From contig JADJXP010000002.1 of NCBI GenBank assembly GCA_016715795.1, positions 186,001 through 250,000 of the forward strand: a DNA stretch of 64,000 bases. Reading direction: 5' to 3'. The translations under genes and the position numbers were made by a program. The stretch's first letter is position 1, and each line of letters opens with the position of its first letter. Origin of the DNA: Chloracidobacterium sp. (lineage in GTDB: Bacteria > Acidobacteriota > Blastocatellia > Pyrinomonadales > Pyrinomonadaceae). The notes beneath the pieces are model-generated. The model saw nothing but the letters and a program-made list of their open reading frames with translations. It made no database searches and was not told the origin of the DNA. Of this stretch, positions 7,044 to 14,895 are shown piece by piece.

Positions 7044-9005
7044 TCAAAACGCCCAAGCCCTATTCCTCGGAGTTTCGAGCATCTGCACGGCGAGGCTGAC
7101 GGAGTCTAGTTGGTCGTCGTGGGCGGCGTTGGGGAAGGTGCATATTTCGTCGAGGAAGTCGGCGATCCAGGGGCCTGAGACCAGGACGACACGGCCGGCT
7201 TCGGCGCGGTTGGCCCAGGCTAGGGCGCGGGTGAATTTGTCTGTGGTGACGCGGACGCCGCGAAAGGCGAAGCGGCTGAGGCCCGTTTCGCGCCACAGTT
7301 CCTGCATAAAGGCCTGTCCGTGCAGGGCGAGTTCGATGCCGTGCTCGGTGTCGCGTTCGTCGCGGATTCGGTCCGTGATGTAGCGACGCTGCTCGGGGTA
7401 TTCGATCCGTGCGCGAAAACCGTCCGCGATATAGAGGTCGCCGGTGCTTTTGTCGAGCGCGCAGCGAAAGCTCGCCGTGTAATCGGCCGACGTCTTGGTC
7501 GAGACGGCCAGATCGTAGCCGCGACACCAGCGAAGATGCGGCGGGGCCGATATGACGATCCGCGTAAACCATTCGCGCTTGAAAAGCGCTCCCTCCGCCG
7601 GCAGCGGGCTCTGCTGATACAACGCCGAGAACGAATACGATCCCATCTCAAGCTGTTTGCGGAGTAATTCGCGACGCGGAAAGCGTTCGTGGCAAAGGGC
7701 CTGCCCGGGCCGACGGCCCAAAGGATCGCGCGGTCTTTTTCCTGTCGCCGTAGGTGACACATTTAATAGCCCGGGGTGTTCGAGCGTAGCGAGATTAACC
7801 CCAGGAACATCGCGCACAACGTCGTCGGCTCCCTGTAGGGGAGCAAGATCGCTTGCGGCATGTTCGACCCCTACAGGGTCGGGATCGTTGTTGTGACTGT
7901 TCCCAGGGTTGCGGCCCGAGGCCTTACCTTGGGCTATTATATTTGTCCCCTTCAGGGACTTTGGCTCGCCCTCAGCGAGGGCCGGAAGGCACACGACGTT
8001 CCATTTGTCACGCTTTTTCCTGCCATTTTGCATTTTGCATTTTGAATTTTGCATTTGCGGGCCGAGCAATCGGCCAGCTAAGTCGTCCTCGTGCCATCGA
8101 GTCTGTATCAATATCACCGCGCCGCCGGGTTCGAGCCGTGTCATCAGGTCGTCGGTGAACCATTCCCAGATACGCTCGCGATTGTTCTTGCTCTCGGCAT
8201 CGGCGCGGCTTTTGATCGGGTCGTCGATGATGATCAGGTCCGCGCCAAAACCCGTGACGCCCGAACCGACGCCGACGGCCTTTACGCCGCCGCCCTGTGG
8301 CGTTTCCCATTCGTCCATCGCGTTCACGGTAAGTTGCGGCTCGTCGGTGTCGCCGGATTTTGTCGCACTGAGATACATGGCCTTGATCCGCCGCGAAAAG
8401 CGGTTCGCGAGCCGCTGGTTGTAGCTGCCGACGATGATCCGCAGCCGTGCGTCGCGGGCCAGTCGCCACGCCGCGTAACCAACCGTCACAAGCTCCGATT
8501 TGCCGTGTCGCGGCGGCATAAAGATCATCAGCCGGTCGCTGCGTGCCGTCGTGAGCTTGTCGAGTTCGTTGTAAACGTACAGTTGGAATTTCCAACGCCA
8601 CTTCCACCGCGGACGAATGGCTTCGAGCCAAGTCGGCAGGTCCTGATTGGCCGCCGACGGCGGAGAAGGCCCCGCAACCGCAGCGGCAGGCTCGGGAGCC
8701 GCGGCCGCGGGGCCATCTGGTGCGGCCTCGCCCGATAATTCGGGCATGCGCACCGTGAGGAGTTTTTGTTGCTGTTCGGGATGAGCCGCCCGCCATTCGT
8801 CGAGCCAGCCGTGAAGCTTTTCGAGCCCGTCGAAACCTCGGTGCGGCCGCCCGACGATGTCGGAAAGCCTGAATTCGAGCCAGCCTTTCGCGATCATCCC
8901 GCGAACGATGAGACCGCGATTTGCCGGGCCGTATTCTCTGTAAAGCTCGGCCGCCGCACGTACCTCTTCGGGCGAATGCCACCGCCATGGTCTCGGTTCG
9001 TTCAT
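7044..9005 (-). CDS. Phage terminase large subunit, copy 1
   Basis: A 653-residue packaging ATPase-nuclease. N-terminal 80 residues form a small helical domain, followed by a Pro/Ala linker. Walker A is PPRHGKSEL (about residues 164-172), Walker B is LIIIDDPIK, and the nuclease half contains GYDLAVSTKTSADYTAS and ends HDDQLDSVSLAV. ATG 9005 overlaps the preceding stop as ATGA, indicating coupled translation; a longer start at 9059 would only add a basic tail. Two stretches are foreign: MQNSKCKMQN, from a cattttgcattttgcatttt repeat, and about 80 residues between LPALAEGE and DPLGRRPGQAL that translate a family C palindromic repeat. The frame is intact. Confidence 0.9.
   Translation of the reverse strand: MNEPRPWRWHSPEEVRAAAELYREYGPANRGLIVRGMIAKGWLEFRLSDIVGRPHRGFDGLEKLHGWLDEWRAAHPEQQQKLLTVRMPELSGEAAPDGPAAAAPEPAAAVAGPSPPSAANQDLPTWLEAIRPRWKWRWKFQLYVYNELDKLTTARSDRLMIFMPPRHGKSELVTVGYAAWRLARDARLRIIVGSYNQRLANRFSRRIKAMYLSATKSGDTDEPQLTVNAMDEWETPQGGGVKAVGVGSGVTGFGADLIIIDDPIKSRADAESKNNRERIWEWFTDDLMTRLEPGGAVILIQTRWHEDDLAGRLLGPQMQNSKCKMQNGRKKRDKWNVVCLPALAEGEPKSLKGTNIIAQGKASGRNPGNSHNNDPDPVGVEHAASDLAPLQGADDVVRDVPGVNLATLEHPGLLNVSPTATGKRPRDPLGRRPGQALCHERFPRRELLRKQLEMGSYSFSALYQQSPLPAEGALFKREWFTRIVISAPPHLRWCRGYDLAVSTKTSADYTASFRCALDKSTGDLYIADGFRARIEYPEQRRYITDRIRDERDTEHGIELALHGQAFMQELWRETGLSRFAFRGVRVTTDKFTRALAWANRAEAGRVVLVSGPWIADFLDEICTFPNAAHDDQLDSVSLAVQMLETPRNRAWAF
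7745..8065. repeat. Two repeat insertions inside terminase copy 1 (family C plus an A/T-rich repeat)
   Basis: About 7745-7965 holds family C pieces: ccctgtaggggagcaagatcgcttgcgg, acccctacagggtcggg, cccagggttgcggcc and tgtccccttcaggga, matching sequence near 33.7-33.9 kb. About 8022-8058 holds iterated cattttgcattttg. Both keep the terminase frame open. Confidence 0.82.
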
Positions 9006-9589
9006 TTCAATACCGCTATCGCCGCGGCGCCGATGAGGATGTCGCCGAGGCGGCGCCATGGGGACGGGCGTTTGCGTTTTAGGGCCTCGATCAGTTTGTC
9101 CCGAGAAGCTATCGCGGCGTCCTTGGCGGCGATGGTCTCGTTTTTGGCGGCAACGGTCGTGCGTAGGGCGTCGTTCTCGGCGCGGCGAGTGTCGTTTAGC
9201 TCGGTCAACAGCGAACTGAGCTGCTGTTCGGTCGCGAGGCGTGACTTTAAGGCCGCGTTCTCGGCGTCGAGCGCGTCGATCAGGACGCGGCTCGCGTTGA
9301 GTTCGTCAGCGGCCGCGCTGCAGGCAGACAGGGCAGAACCGCCCGCGTAAGCGGGTGGCACGGAACGTTTGCCGACATCAACGCGGTCGCTCAGCGACGA
9401 CGTTGATCTCTGCTCCGCCTGAACGCCCCCTGCTGACGCAGGGGGTTCTGCCCTAGCAGCCGTGCCCGAGGTCGGCGAGCTTTTGGCAGAGTTCGGTATT
9501 GGTGACGGCGACTGGCCTTGTGCGGCGAGCGCGTTCGACATCAGAGCGAGCGTTATTGCTAATAGAATTGAGTTTTTTGAGTTCTTCAT
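9002..9589 (-). CDS. Spanin-like coiled-coil protein with repeat insertion
   Basis: A 195-residue protein with a signal-peptide-like N-terminus (ILLAITLALMSNALAAQG), a long heptad-like coiled coil (LTELNDTRRAENDALRTTV and following) and a hydrophobic C-terminus (GDILIGAAAIAVLK). It starts inside the preceding spanin-like gene in another frame (137-bp overlap), reminiscent of Rz/Rz1 pairs, and its stop overlaps the terminase ATG. No lipobox Cys is visible, so it is not a standard Rz1. Residues about 46-86 (ARAEPPASAGG ... PPAYAGGSA) are translated family F palindromes. Lysis role is inferred from context. Confidence 0.55.
   Translation of the reverse strand: MKNSKNSILLAITLALMSNALAAQGQSPSPIPNSAKSSPTSGTAARAEPPASAGGVQAEQRSTSSLSDRVDVGKRSVPPAYAGGSALSACSAAADELNASRVLIDALDAENAALKSRLATEQQLSSLLTELNDTRRAENDALRTTVAAKNETIAAKDAAIASRDKLIEALKRKRPSPWRRLGDILIGAAAIAVLK
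9330..9456. repeat. Family F palindrome pair inside the spanin-like gene
   Basis: Two arms, cagggcagaaccgcccgcgtaagcgg and ccccctgctgacgcagggggttctgccctag, face each other around a tcaacgcggtcgctcagcg segment. In protein this reads AEPPASAGG and PPAYAGGSA. Other copies lie near 10.2, 10.5, 20.6 and 55.4 kb. Confidence 0.85.
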
Positions 9590-9836
9590 CTTGTTTAATT
9601 GCGATCGAGCGAATACCGGCGAGCCGGCTCTCGATGTATTCGATCTTTTGTCGGTATTGGCCTGCCTCGGCTTCTTTCTGGGCCGCGCGTTGTTCTAATG
9701 CCTCAGCACGCTGCATCGCATCGCGGGACGCACCTTCGAGCTTGGCAATTCTGTGATTTGACCAGAGCCAGGCGATGGTGGCCGCGAGCAGGACGGCGGC
9801 GGCGATGGCGATGTATGTTTTCGTGAGTGGTTTCAT
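9453..9836 (-). CDS. Rz-like inner-membrane spanin candidate
   Basis: About 127 residues: an N-terminal membrane anchor (YIAIAAAVLLAATIAWLW) followed by a periplasmic coiled coil (KLEGASRDAMQRAEALEQRA, QKIEYIESRLAGI) and a C-terminal LCQKLADLGHGC. This is the architecture of i-spanins of the Rz type. Start ATG 9836 (MKPLTKTY) was preferred, because upstream in-frame codons translate the family E repeat. Position next to an endolysin supports lysis function. Confidence 0.6.
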   Translation of the reverse strand: MKPLTKTYIAIAAAVLLAATIAWLWSNHRIAKLEGASRDAMQRAEALEQRAAQKEAEAGQYRQKIEYIESRLAGIRSIAIKQDEELKKLNSISNNARSDVERARRTRPVAVTNTELCQKLADLGHGC

Positions 9837-9840
9837 ATCT

Positions 9841-10002
9841 CTTGCGGCTTGCCGCCCTATTTGCGGAAAAGCTCTGCTTTTCCGGCTAGCTTCCAAAAAA
9901 CTCTTGAGGCTTGCCTCCGCCGGGCGGCGGCATAGCCGCAACAGCAGAGAAACGCTTTACGGAAAAGCAGAGCTTTTCCGCAAATAGACGAGCAAGCTCG
10001 CG
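9841..10002. repeat. Composite palindromic repeat, family E, copy 1
   Basis: Begins gcggcttgccgccctatttgcgga, includes gaaaagctctgcttttc, a central gcctccgccgggcggcgg, and the inverse gaaaagcagagcttttccgcaaatag, ending with agcaagctcgcgct. A second copy follows the other terminase near 57.2 kb. Confidence 0.85.
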
Positions 10003-10182
10003 CTAGTCACGTCGTCGTCGCTTGGTGACATACAGTTGGATCAGCACATCGACCGTTTTGCCGAGCGTGAAGAGCACGACCGGCACGATGATGGCTGAGA
10101 TTATCGTTATCGGATCGGCCGCAGCGACGAGCGAAGGCGTCGAGCTGAGCCAGGCTAACAGGGCGTTCTTCATATCGTTCAT
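10003..10182 (-). CDS. Small single-span membrane protein (holin candidate)
   Basis: A 59-residue protein starting MNDMKNALLAWLSSTPSLVA, with one strong hydrophobic segment (ITIISAIIVPVVLFTLG) and a highly basic end (VTKRRRRD). A GGAG Shine-Dalgarno lies 6 bases before ATG 10182. Size, single membrane span and charged tail fit a class III-like holin or an accessory lysis protein between endolysin and spanin genes. I cannot assign it to a family. Confidence 0.55.
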   Translation of the reverse strand: MNDMKNALLAWLSSTPSLVAAADPITIISAIIVPVVLFTLGKTVDVLIQLYVTKRRRRD

Positions 10183-10207
10183 AACTTTCTCCGGGGCGTT
10201 CGCATTT

Positions 10208-10246
10208 GTGACGAACTGGCCGCCCGCTTACGCAGGCGGTTCTGAC
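10208..10246. repeat. Family F palindrome at the endolysin 3' end
   Basis: gaactggccgcccgcttacgcaggcggttctgac; the endolysin stop lies in its centre, so the protein ends in SEPPA. Nearly identical to the copy at 20.6 kb. Confidence 0.85.
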
Positions 10247-11307
10247 TGTTCGCGGATGTTTCCGAGAATGATCTGGCGGTAAAGGAACATCACTGTCAGA
10301 AGTCCCGCGATCAGGGCGACGACGATCCAGACTTCGCGGGGCAGGCCCGCGAGGAAGCCGAATACGGCCCACGCGGCTTGCCAGAGCGTGCCGCCGACGG
10401 TCGTCCAGAGCGATTTCACGCGATCGGTGCGATGGATGACGCCGCTTACGATCGAGTCAACGCGGTCGAACTGGTCGACCGCGGCATTCAGGGCAGAACC
10501 GTCTGCGTGAGCGGGCGGAGCAGGCGTGGCGGCGGTGTCAGCGTTGTCGCCAACGGGCGCCGTCGCAGGCTCAACTTGAATGCCCCCTGCTGACGCAGGG
10601 GGTTCTGCCCTGTTTGCCAACGACGCTTCTGCTAACCGAAAACCATTCACATTCATCGGCAGCCGCAATTCCCAATTGCCGATCGCGAGTTGTTCGAGAA
10701 AAAAGCGTGTCCGGTATGCGGTCTTCTTTAGCCGTGCGATATTCGTCAGCCACAGGTGGCGGCGGCGGACGTAGGACATGATCCATGCCTTTTCGGTGTC
10801 GGCTTGCGTCTTTTCCGCGAGGCGGTCAAACGCCCCGTGCACGACGCCGTCGTAAACGACTGCGAGTGATAACGGCAATACGAAGCCGCGCCGTTCACAT
10901 ATATCGATTGCGGGATTGAGATACAGCCGAAACGCCGTTTCGCGCTGCGCGGTTTTCATCTCAACCGTAACAGCGGCGGCCTCGAGGGCGCGTTTGAACC
11001 GCGTGTCGGCAGCAAGTCGTTCGATCGCGGCCGGTGTTCGGCGGCCGAGCAGCGGCCTCTTCTCAAAGAGAATTTCGCGTGCGACGGGGCAGCCGGTCGC
11101 GAGATATTCATCGACCACGGCCGCCAGCGAGCCCGACCGATGTGTGAACTGCGCGATGCCGTACGACACGCCCGCACCGTCATCAAGCACCGCCACGGCT
11201 GCTGCGTCGCCCATCGGCCGCGAGGTCTCAAAGATGTTGATGATCGATAGTGCCTTGAGCTTATCTTCTTCAGAAAAAGTCTGCGTATGTGAATGGACGT
11301 CTTGCAT
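10228..11307 (-). CDS. GH46/chitosanase-like endolysin with C-terminal membrane segments
   Basis: A 359-residue protein. The first 190 residues resemble the lysozyme-superfamily chitosanase fold: IINIFETSRP (candidate acid Glu about residue 27) and LDDGAGVSYGIAQF (candidate Asp 42/43). Phages use this fold to cut peptidoglycan or related glycans. After a repeat-derived linker (LANRAEPPASAGG ... APPAHADGSA) come two hydrophobic stretches, LWQAAWAVFGFLAGLP and EVWIVVALIAGLLTVMFLY, suggesting membrane anchoring. The last residues (SEPPA) and the stop come from another family F palindrome. First gene of the leftward phage cassette. Substrate is inferred from the fold. Confidence 0.72.
   Translation of the reverse strand: MQDVHSHTQTFSEEDKLKALSIINIFETSRPMGDAAAVAVLDDGAGVSYGIAQFTHRSGSLAAVVDEYLATGCPVAREILFEKRPLLGRRTPAAIERLAADTRFKRALEAAAVTVEMKTAQRETAFRLYLNPAIDICERRGFVLPLSLAVVYDGVVHGAFDRLAEKTQADTEKAWIMSYVRRRHLWLTNIARLKKTAYRTRFFLEQLAIGNWELRLPMNVNGFRLAEASLANRAEPPASAGGIQVEPATAPVGDNADTAATPAPPAHADGSALNAAVDQFDRVDSIVSGVIHRTDRVKSLWTTVGGTLWQAAWAVFGFLAGLPREVWIVVALIAGLLTVMFLYRQIILGNIREQSEPPA
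10485..10614. repeat. Family F palindrome pair inside the endolysin gene
   Basis: Left arm cagggcagaaccgtctgcgtgagcgg and right arm ccccctgctgacgcagggggttctgccctg, around an 80-bp spacer; frame kept. Translates to AEPPASAGG and APPAHADGSA. Confidence 0.85.
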
Positions 11308-11606
11308 ATGAAACGGAATAGTGCTATAAGATAAAACAGCCGGACGAAATGGGGCGAGCCTTTCATAAGTCGAGATTTCCCTCGCCGCTTACATCTCGCC
11401 CGGCATGATCACAAGCTAGAACACTTTGCCGAAAATTGAAATGCCAGATCTCGCAGAACGACGTAGAATGCACAAAATGACGCAAAATGCTCAAAACTGC
11501 ATAGACTGCACAGATCGCGGGCCTTACGGTTCTCGTGGGGCCATGCCCAACACGGCCAAAGGCCCGCTCGGTGCGGTAAATTCAACCAATTTGACACATT
11601 ACGACC
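11308..11606. other. Intergenic region between phage cassette and HTH gene
   Basis: No convincing gene. It contains an A/T-leaning repeat at 11436-11503 (aaatgccagatctcgcagaa ... gcacaaaatgacgcaaaatg) whose reverse complement recurs at 55000-55070, upstream of the second terminase. The cassette and HTH genes diverge here, so the promoters of both are expected in this stretch; I could not pick out clear boxes. Confidence 0.5.
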
Positions 11607-11846
11607 ATGAACATCACACAACGAACATTGGATTTATCGCCGCGAACGCTCCTCCGCCTTTCTGAGGTCGAGCGCCTTATTCGTAAACACAGGATCATCG
11701 TTCCGCCGCCGTCGAGACGCACCCTGATCGCATGGTGCGAGGACGGCAGGCTGCTTACGGCACCACGCAGCAGCGCGCGCTCACCTTACCTCGTGTATGA
11801 GGACTCGTTTCTCGAGTGGCTGGCCGAGCTCGCCGCCGATCCGTGA
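11607..11846 (+). CDS. Small winged-helix / excisionase-like DNA-binding protein
   Basis: A 79-residue protein. RTLLRLSEVERLIRKHRI resembles the first helices of a MerR/excisionase (HTH_17-like) domain, and RRTLIAWCEDGRLLTAPR with YLVYEDSFLEWLAEL matches the recognition helix and wing pattern seen in that group. It is transcribed away from the phage-like cassette, so it could be that cassette's regulator or a leftover excisionase. The exact role cannot be read from the sequence. Confidence 0.55.
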   Translation: MNITQRTLDLSPRTLLRLSEVERLIRKHRIIVPPPSRRTLIAWCEDGRLLTAPRSSARSPYLVYEDSFLEWLAELAADP

Positions 11847-11914
11847 ACCTATCGAGCGCGGGATGCGTATCTGTAAGCTAATTTGTTACTATTTTCGCAA
11901 CGGAAATTTTTCAT

Positions 11915-12706
11915 ATGGCTGACAAGACAAAACCGCAACCAAAGAGCAACGCGCCGATGCTGATCATCGGCCTCGTCCTGATCGTCGGCGCCGTGGCCGG
12001 CTGGTATCTGCTGACAAAGCCAAAGGCCCCGACCGCGGCTAACAACAGCAACACCGCCGCTGCCAACTCGAACGCCGCCAACCCAAAGACCGCGACCATA
12101 CCGGCGAATGCGCCGCCGGGAGCGAATCCGCCCAATCAGGCTGGCTCGCCGAATGCGCTCGTGACGGTAGAGGAATTTGCGGATTTCCAGTGCGGCTCGT
12201 GCGCTTCGGTGCATCCGGTGATGAACGAGATCAAGGCATATTACGGGTCAAAGATACGCTTCGTATTCCGCAATTTCCCGCTGCCGATGCACGACAAGGC
12301 ATATGACGCGGCCGTAGCCGCCGAGGCCGCCGGCAATCAGGGCAAATTCTGGGATATGCAGAATCTGCTGTTCTCTAACCAGAAAGCATGGGCCAGTTCG
12401 CCGACCTACAAGACGATGTTCAAGGAGTATGCGCAGAAGATCGGGCTCGACGTCACAAAATGGGAAAATGACATGATCGCGACGATGACCAAGAGCCGCG
12501 TGGACGCTGACATCGAGCGAGGCAAGGGCGTCAATATCAACGCGACACCGACGCTCTACATCAATGGCGTGCCATTCCAGTTTGCCGAGATGCAGGCGGC
12601 CCCGCTGAAGGCCGCTATCGACGCGGAACTTAAGAAGGTCGGCGAAGGTGCTGCTCCGAATCCCGCAGCCAATTCCGCACCGGCTAACGCCAACGCCGCG
12701 AAGTAG
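11915..12706 (+). CDS. DsbA-like thiol oxidoreductase, membrane-anchored
   Basis: A 263-residue protein: N-terminal membrane anchor (LIIGLVLIVGAVAGWYLL), a low-complexity Asn/Ala/Pro linker (to about residue 75), then a thioredoxin-4 (DsbA/DsbG) domain with active site CGSC in EFADFQCGSCASVHP, cis-Pro loop INATPTLYINGVPF and a short Ala/Asn tail. It should introduce disulfides into exported proteins. The next gene, VKOR, overlaps by one base (TAGTG) and would reoxidise it, making a coherent oxidation operon. Confidence 0.9.
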   Translation: MADKTKPQPKSNAPMLIIGLVLIVGAVAGWYLLTKPKAPTAANNSNTAAANSNAANPKTATIPANAPPGANPPNQAGSPNALVTVEEFADFQCGSCASVHPVMNEIKAYYGSKIRFVFRNFPLPMHDKAYDAAVAAEAAGNQGKFWDMQNLLFSNQKAWASSPTYKTMFKEYAQKIGLDVTKWENDMIATMTKSRVDADIERGKGVNINATPTLYINGVPFQFAEMQAAPLKAAIDAELKKVGEGAAPNPAANSAPANANAAK

Positions 12707-13158
12707 TGACGCCCGAGACAGAGATCGCTGACGAACGAAGCGCCGCCCCGAGCCGCAAATGGCCAGTGGCGGCGGCGGTCATTGCGCTCATCGGCCTCGG
12801 CGATTCGATCTACCTGACCGCACACCACTATACGGCCGAGCCCGTGCCGTGCAGCCTGATCGAGGGCTGCGAATCGGTCCTGACGAGCGCCTACGCCGAA
12901 TTTGCCGGCCTGCCGCTGGCGTTGTATGGAGCTATCGCATATTTCGCGGCATTCTCGCTGGCGGTGCTCGCGGCCTTTGGCGATACGCGAATGTGGCGGC
13001 TCTTCGCGGTCCTGGCATTCCTGATGGCCGCCTTTAGCGGATACCTCATCTACGTCCAGGGAGCTCTCATCGGTGCGTTCTGCCAATTCTGCCTGCTATC
13101 GGCCTTAACGTCGTTTACATTATTTGTGATCGCCCTGGCATCTCGTCCGTGGCGTTAG
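12706..13158 (+). CDS. Bacterial vitamin K epoxide reductase (VKOR), DsbB replacement
   Basis: A 150-residue, four-helix membrane protein. The conserved cysteine pair of the periplasmic loop is visible as PCSLIEGCESVL, and the catalytic CxxC as FCQFC near the last helix. VKOR passes electrons from DsbA-like proteins to quinone. It lacks the C-terminal thioredoxin domain found in some family members, which fits the separate DsbA-like gene just upstream. The start is GTG, overlapping the previous stop by one base, indicating translational coupling. Confidence 0.9.
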   Translation: MTPETEIADERSAAPSRKWPVAAAVIALIGLGDSIYLTAHHYTAEPVPCSLIEGCESVLTSAYAEFAGLPLALYGAIAYFAAFSLAVLAAFGDTRMWRLFAVLAFLMAAFSGYLIYVQGALIGAFCQFCLLSALTSFTLFVIALASRPWR

Positions 13159-13160
13159 CT

Positions 13161-13262
13161 GCTTCACTCTCTGCGTTTCTCTGCGAAATCCTCAGCGGCC
13201 TCTGCGTGGAACCGAACTCCACGCAGATACCGCAGAGTGGAGACGCGGAGAACGCCGAGGGT
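13161..13262. repeat. Family D inverted repeat (CTCTGCG / CGCAGAG type)
   Basis: ctctctgcgtttctctgcg and ggcctctgcgtggaa face ttccacgcagataccgcagag around a short centre. Similar sequence occurs at 25.96, 30.86, 55.9 and 56.4 kb. Its place just after the VKOR stop would allow a terminator role. Confidence 0.75.
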
Positions 13263-13376
13263 CCCGCTTGAAACCGACACCCAATTCCTAACGAATACCA
13301 ATATCGGACCAGGCGGCAATTTGTGGATAGCCAAGAAATACGGTAGCTTTAGAGCAATACTCGATCTGAGACTTTA

Positions 13377-13934
13377 GTGGCCCAAGCTATCCTGAACAGA
13401 ATCGCCGCCGGAGACATGTTTGCCGTCGAGGAGTGCCTCGACCGCTACGGCGGCCTCGTGTGGTCGATAGCGCGAAAGATGCTGCGCAATTCGGACGACG
13501 CCGAGGATGCCGTGCAGGAGATATTTGTGGACCTGTGGAAGAACGCCGGCCGGTTTGATGAATCAAAGGCGTCAGAGGCGACCTTTATCGCGATGATCGC
13601 ACGGCGGCGGCTGATCGACCGGATACGGCATTCGGCACGGCGGATATCGGCAGAGTCGCTCGACGACGTCCTGCTCGAACCGTTCACCCGCGCCGATCGT
13701 GCCGTTCAGATCTCGGTCGAGGCGCAGCAGGCGGCCGAGGCCATGCGGACACTCAGGCCCGAACAGCAGCAGGTGCTGCGGCTGTCGATCATTCAGGGAA
13801 TGTCGCATCAGGAGATCGCCGACGCCATGGGCTTGCCGCTCGGCACCGTCAAGACGCACGCCCGCCGGGGCATCATTCACGTTCGCGAGGCATTAGGCGT
13901 GGCCGCGGAGCTATCACAGGAGGCCGCCGCGTGA
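13377..13934 (+). CDS. ECF RNA polymerase sigma factor
   Basis: A 185-residue ECF sigma factor. Region 2 is seen as LVWSIARKMLRNSDDAEDAV followed by QEIFVDLWKNAGRFDESKAS; region 4 as LRPEQQQVLRLSIIQGMSHQ with EIADAMGLPLGTVKTHARRG. It begins with GTG (13377) and its end overlaps the GTG of the next gene as GTGA, the usual sigma/anti-sigma coupling. Targets are unknown; the partner suggests envelope-stress or redox control. Confidence 0.92.
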   Translation: MAQAILNRIAAGDMFAVEECLDRYGGLVWSIARKMLRNSDDAEDAVQEIFVDLWKNAGRFDESKASEATFIAMIARRRLIDRIRHSARRISAESLDDVLLEPFTRADRAVQISVEAQQAAEAMRTLRPEQQQVLRLSIIQGMSHQEIADAMGLPLGTVKTHARRGIIHVREALGVAAELSQEAAA

Positions 13935-14806
13935 CCGAAGAAAGAGACATGCTGCTTGACCTTCTGATCAAGAGGGCCTCGACGGGCCTCGATGATGCGG
14001 AACAGCGCTCGTTTGACGAGTTTGACCAGGCGATCGCCGAGCGCGAGATGGCGGCCGTCGAACTCACGGCCGCCGCCATCAGCATGGCCGGGCTCGACAC
14101 AAGCGAACCGCTGCCGGCCCACCTGCGTGCAATGATCGCTGACGACGCGGTCGCCATCGTCGGGGCTGGGCCGCCGCCTGAAGCCGAGCCGGAACCGTGG
14201 CCGCCCGCGCCGCCGCCGACGATCTACGGCGATGTATTCAGCCCGCCGCCGAGCCGTATCGGCTTGCTTGGCTGGCTCGGATGGGCCGCCGCCGCCACGG
14301 CCTGTGTGGCACTGGCGCTAAATATCTGGTTCACTCAGATCGGGCCGGCGAACGCCCCGATGCCGGAACAGGCACAGGTCGAGCCGCCGAGGCCGCCGAC
14401 GTCCGTCGAGCTTCGCGAAGAGATGATCCGCACGAGCGGCGATCTCGTCAGGGCAAATCTGGCCCCGGGCAATGTCAAGGACATCAAGGACGTCTCGGGC
14501 GACATCGTCTGGAGCGAAGCAAAGCAGGCCGGCTTTATTCGCTTTCACGGCCTGCCGGTCAATGACGCCGCAGCGACGTGTTATCAGCTATGGATATTCG
14601 ATAAGGCACAGGACAAGGCGACGCCGATCGACGGCGGCATCTTTGACGTCACCGGCGAGGGCGAGATCGTCATTCCCATCAATGCCAAGCTCAAGGCCGC
14701 GGGGCCTGAGATGTTTGCCATTACGATCGAACGCCACGGCGGCGTCGTCGTCTCAAAGCGCGAAAAGGTCGCCGCGCTCGCCAAGGTTGAAACCCGCGCG
14801 GCCTGA
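13931..14806 (+). CDS. Anti-sigma factor, RskA-like, membrane protein
   Basis: A 291-residue protein: cytoplasmic helical N-terminus, a Pro-rich linker (PPPEAEPEPWPPAPPPTI), a membrane span (GWAAAATACVALALNIWF, about residues 117-136) and an extracytoplasmic RskA-type C-terminal domain (CYQLWIFDKAQDKATPIDGG, VIPINAKLKAAGPEMFAITI). It should bind and hold the sigma factor encoded upstream. No zinc-binding HxxxCxxC motif is visible at the N-terminus, so it is not a ZAS-type anti-sigma factor. Confidence 0.85.
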   Translation: MTEERDMLLDLLIKRASTGLDDAEQRSFDEFDQAIAEREMAAVELTAAAISMAGLDTSEPLPAHLRAMIADDAVAIVGAGPPPEAEPEPWPPAPPPTIYGDVFSPPPSRIGLLGWLGWAAAATACVALALNIWFTQIGPANAPMPEQAQVEPPRPPTSVELREEMIRTSGDLVRANLAPGNVKDIKDVSGDIVWSEAKQAGFIRFHGLPVNDAAATCYQLWIFDKAQDKATPIDGGIFDVTGEGEIVIPINAKLKAAGPEMFAITIERHGGVVVSKREKVAALAKVETRAA

Positions 14807-14895
14807 GGCGCGTAATAGCTGCAAATGCGACTGTTTCGGATACGTGCGATGTGAGATGCATCCTCGGCTGCCCGTCTTTCTTTTTCAAGTAAGCT

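Noticed and set aside
6655..7056. 133-codon open frame on the minus strand downstream of terminase 1
   Set aside because: Composition is unlike a folded protein, there is no ribosome site or similarity, and it covers a stem-loop-rich tract.
11426..11665. Short open frame upstream of the HTH gene
   Set aside because: It lies over the A/T-rich repeat shared with 55.0 kb and overlaps the HTH start in another frame.
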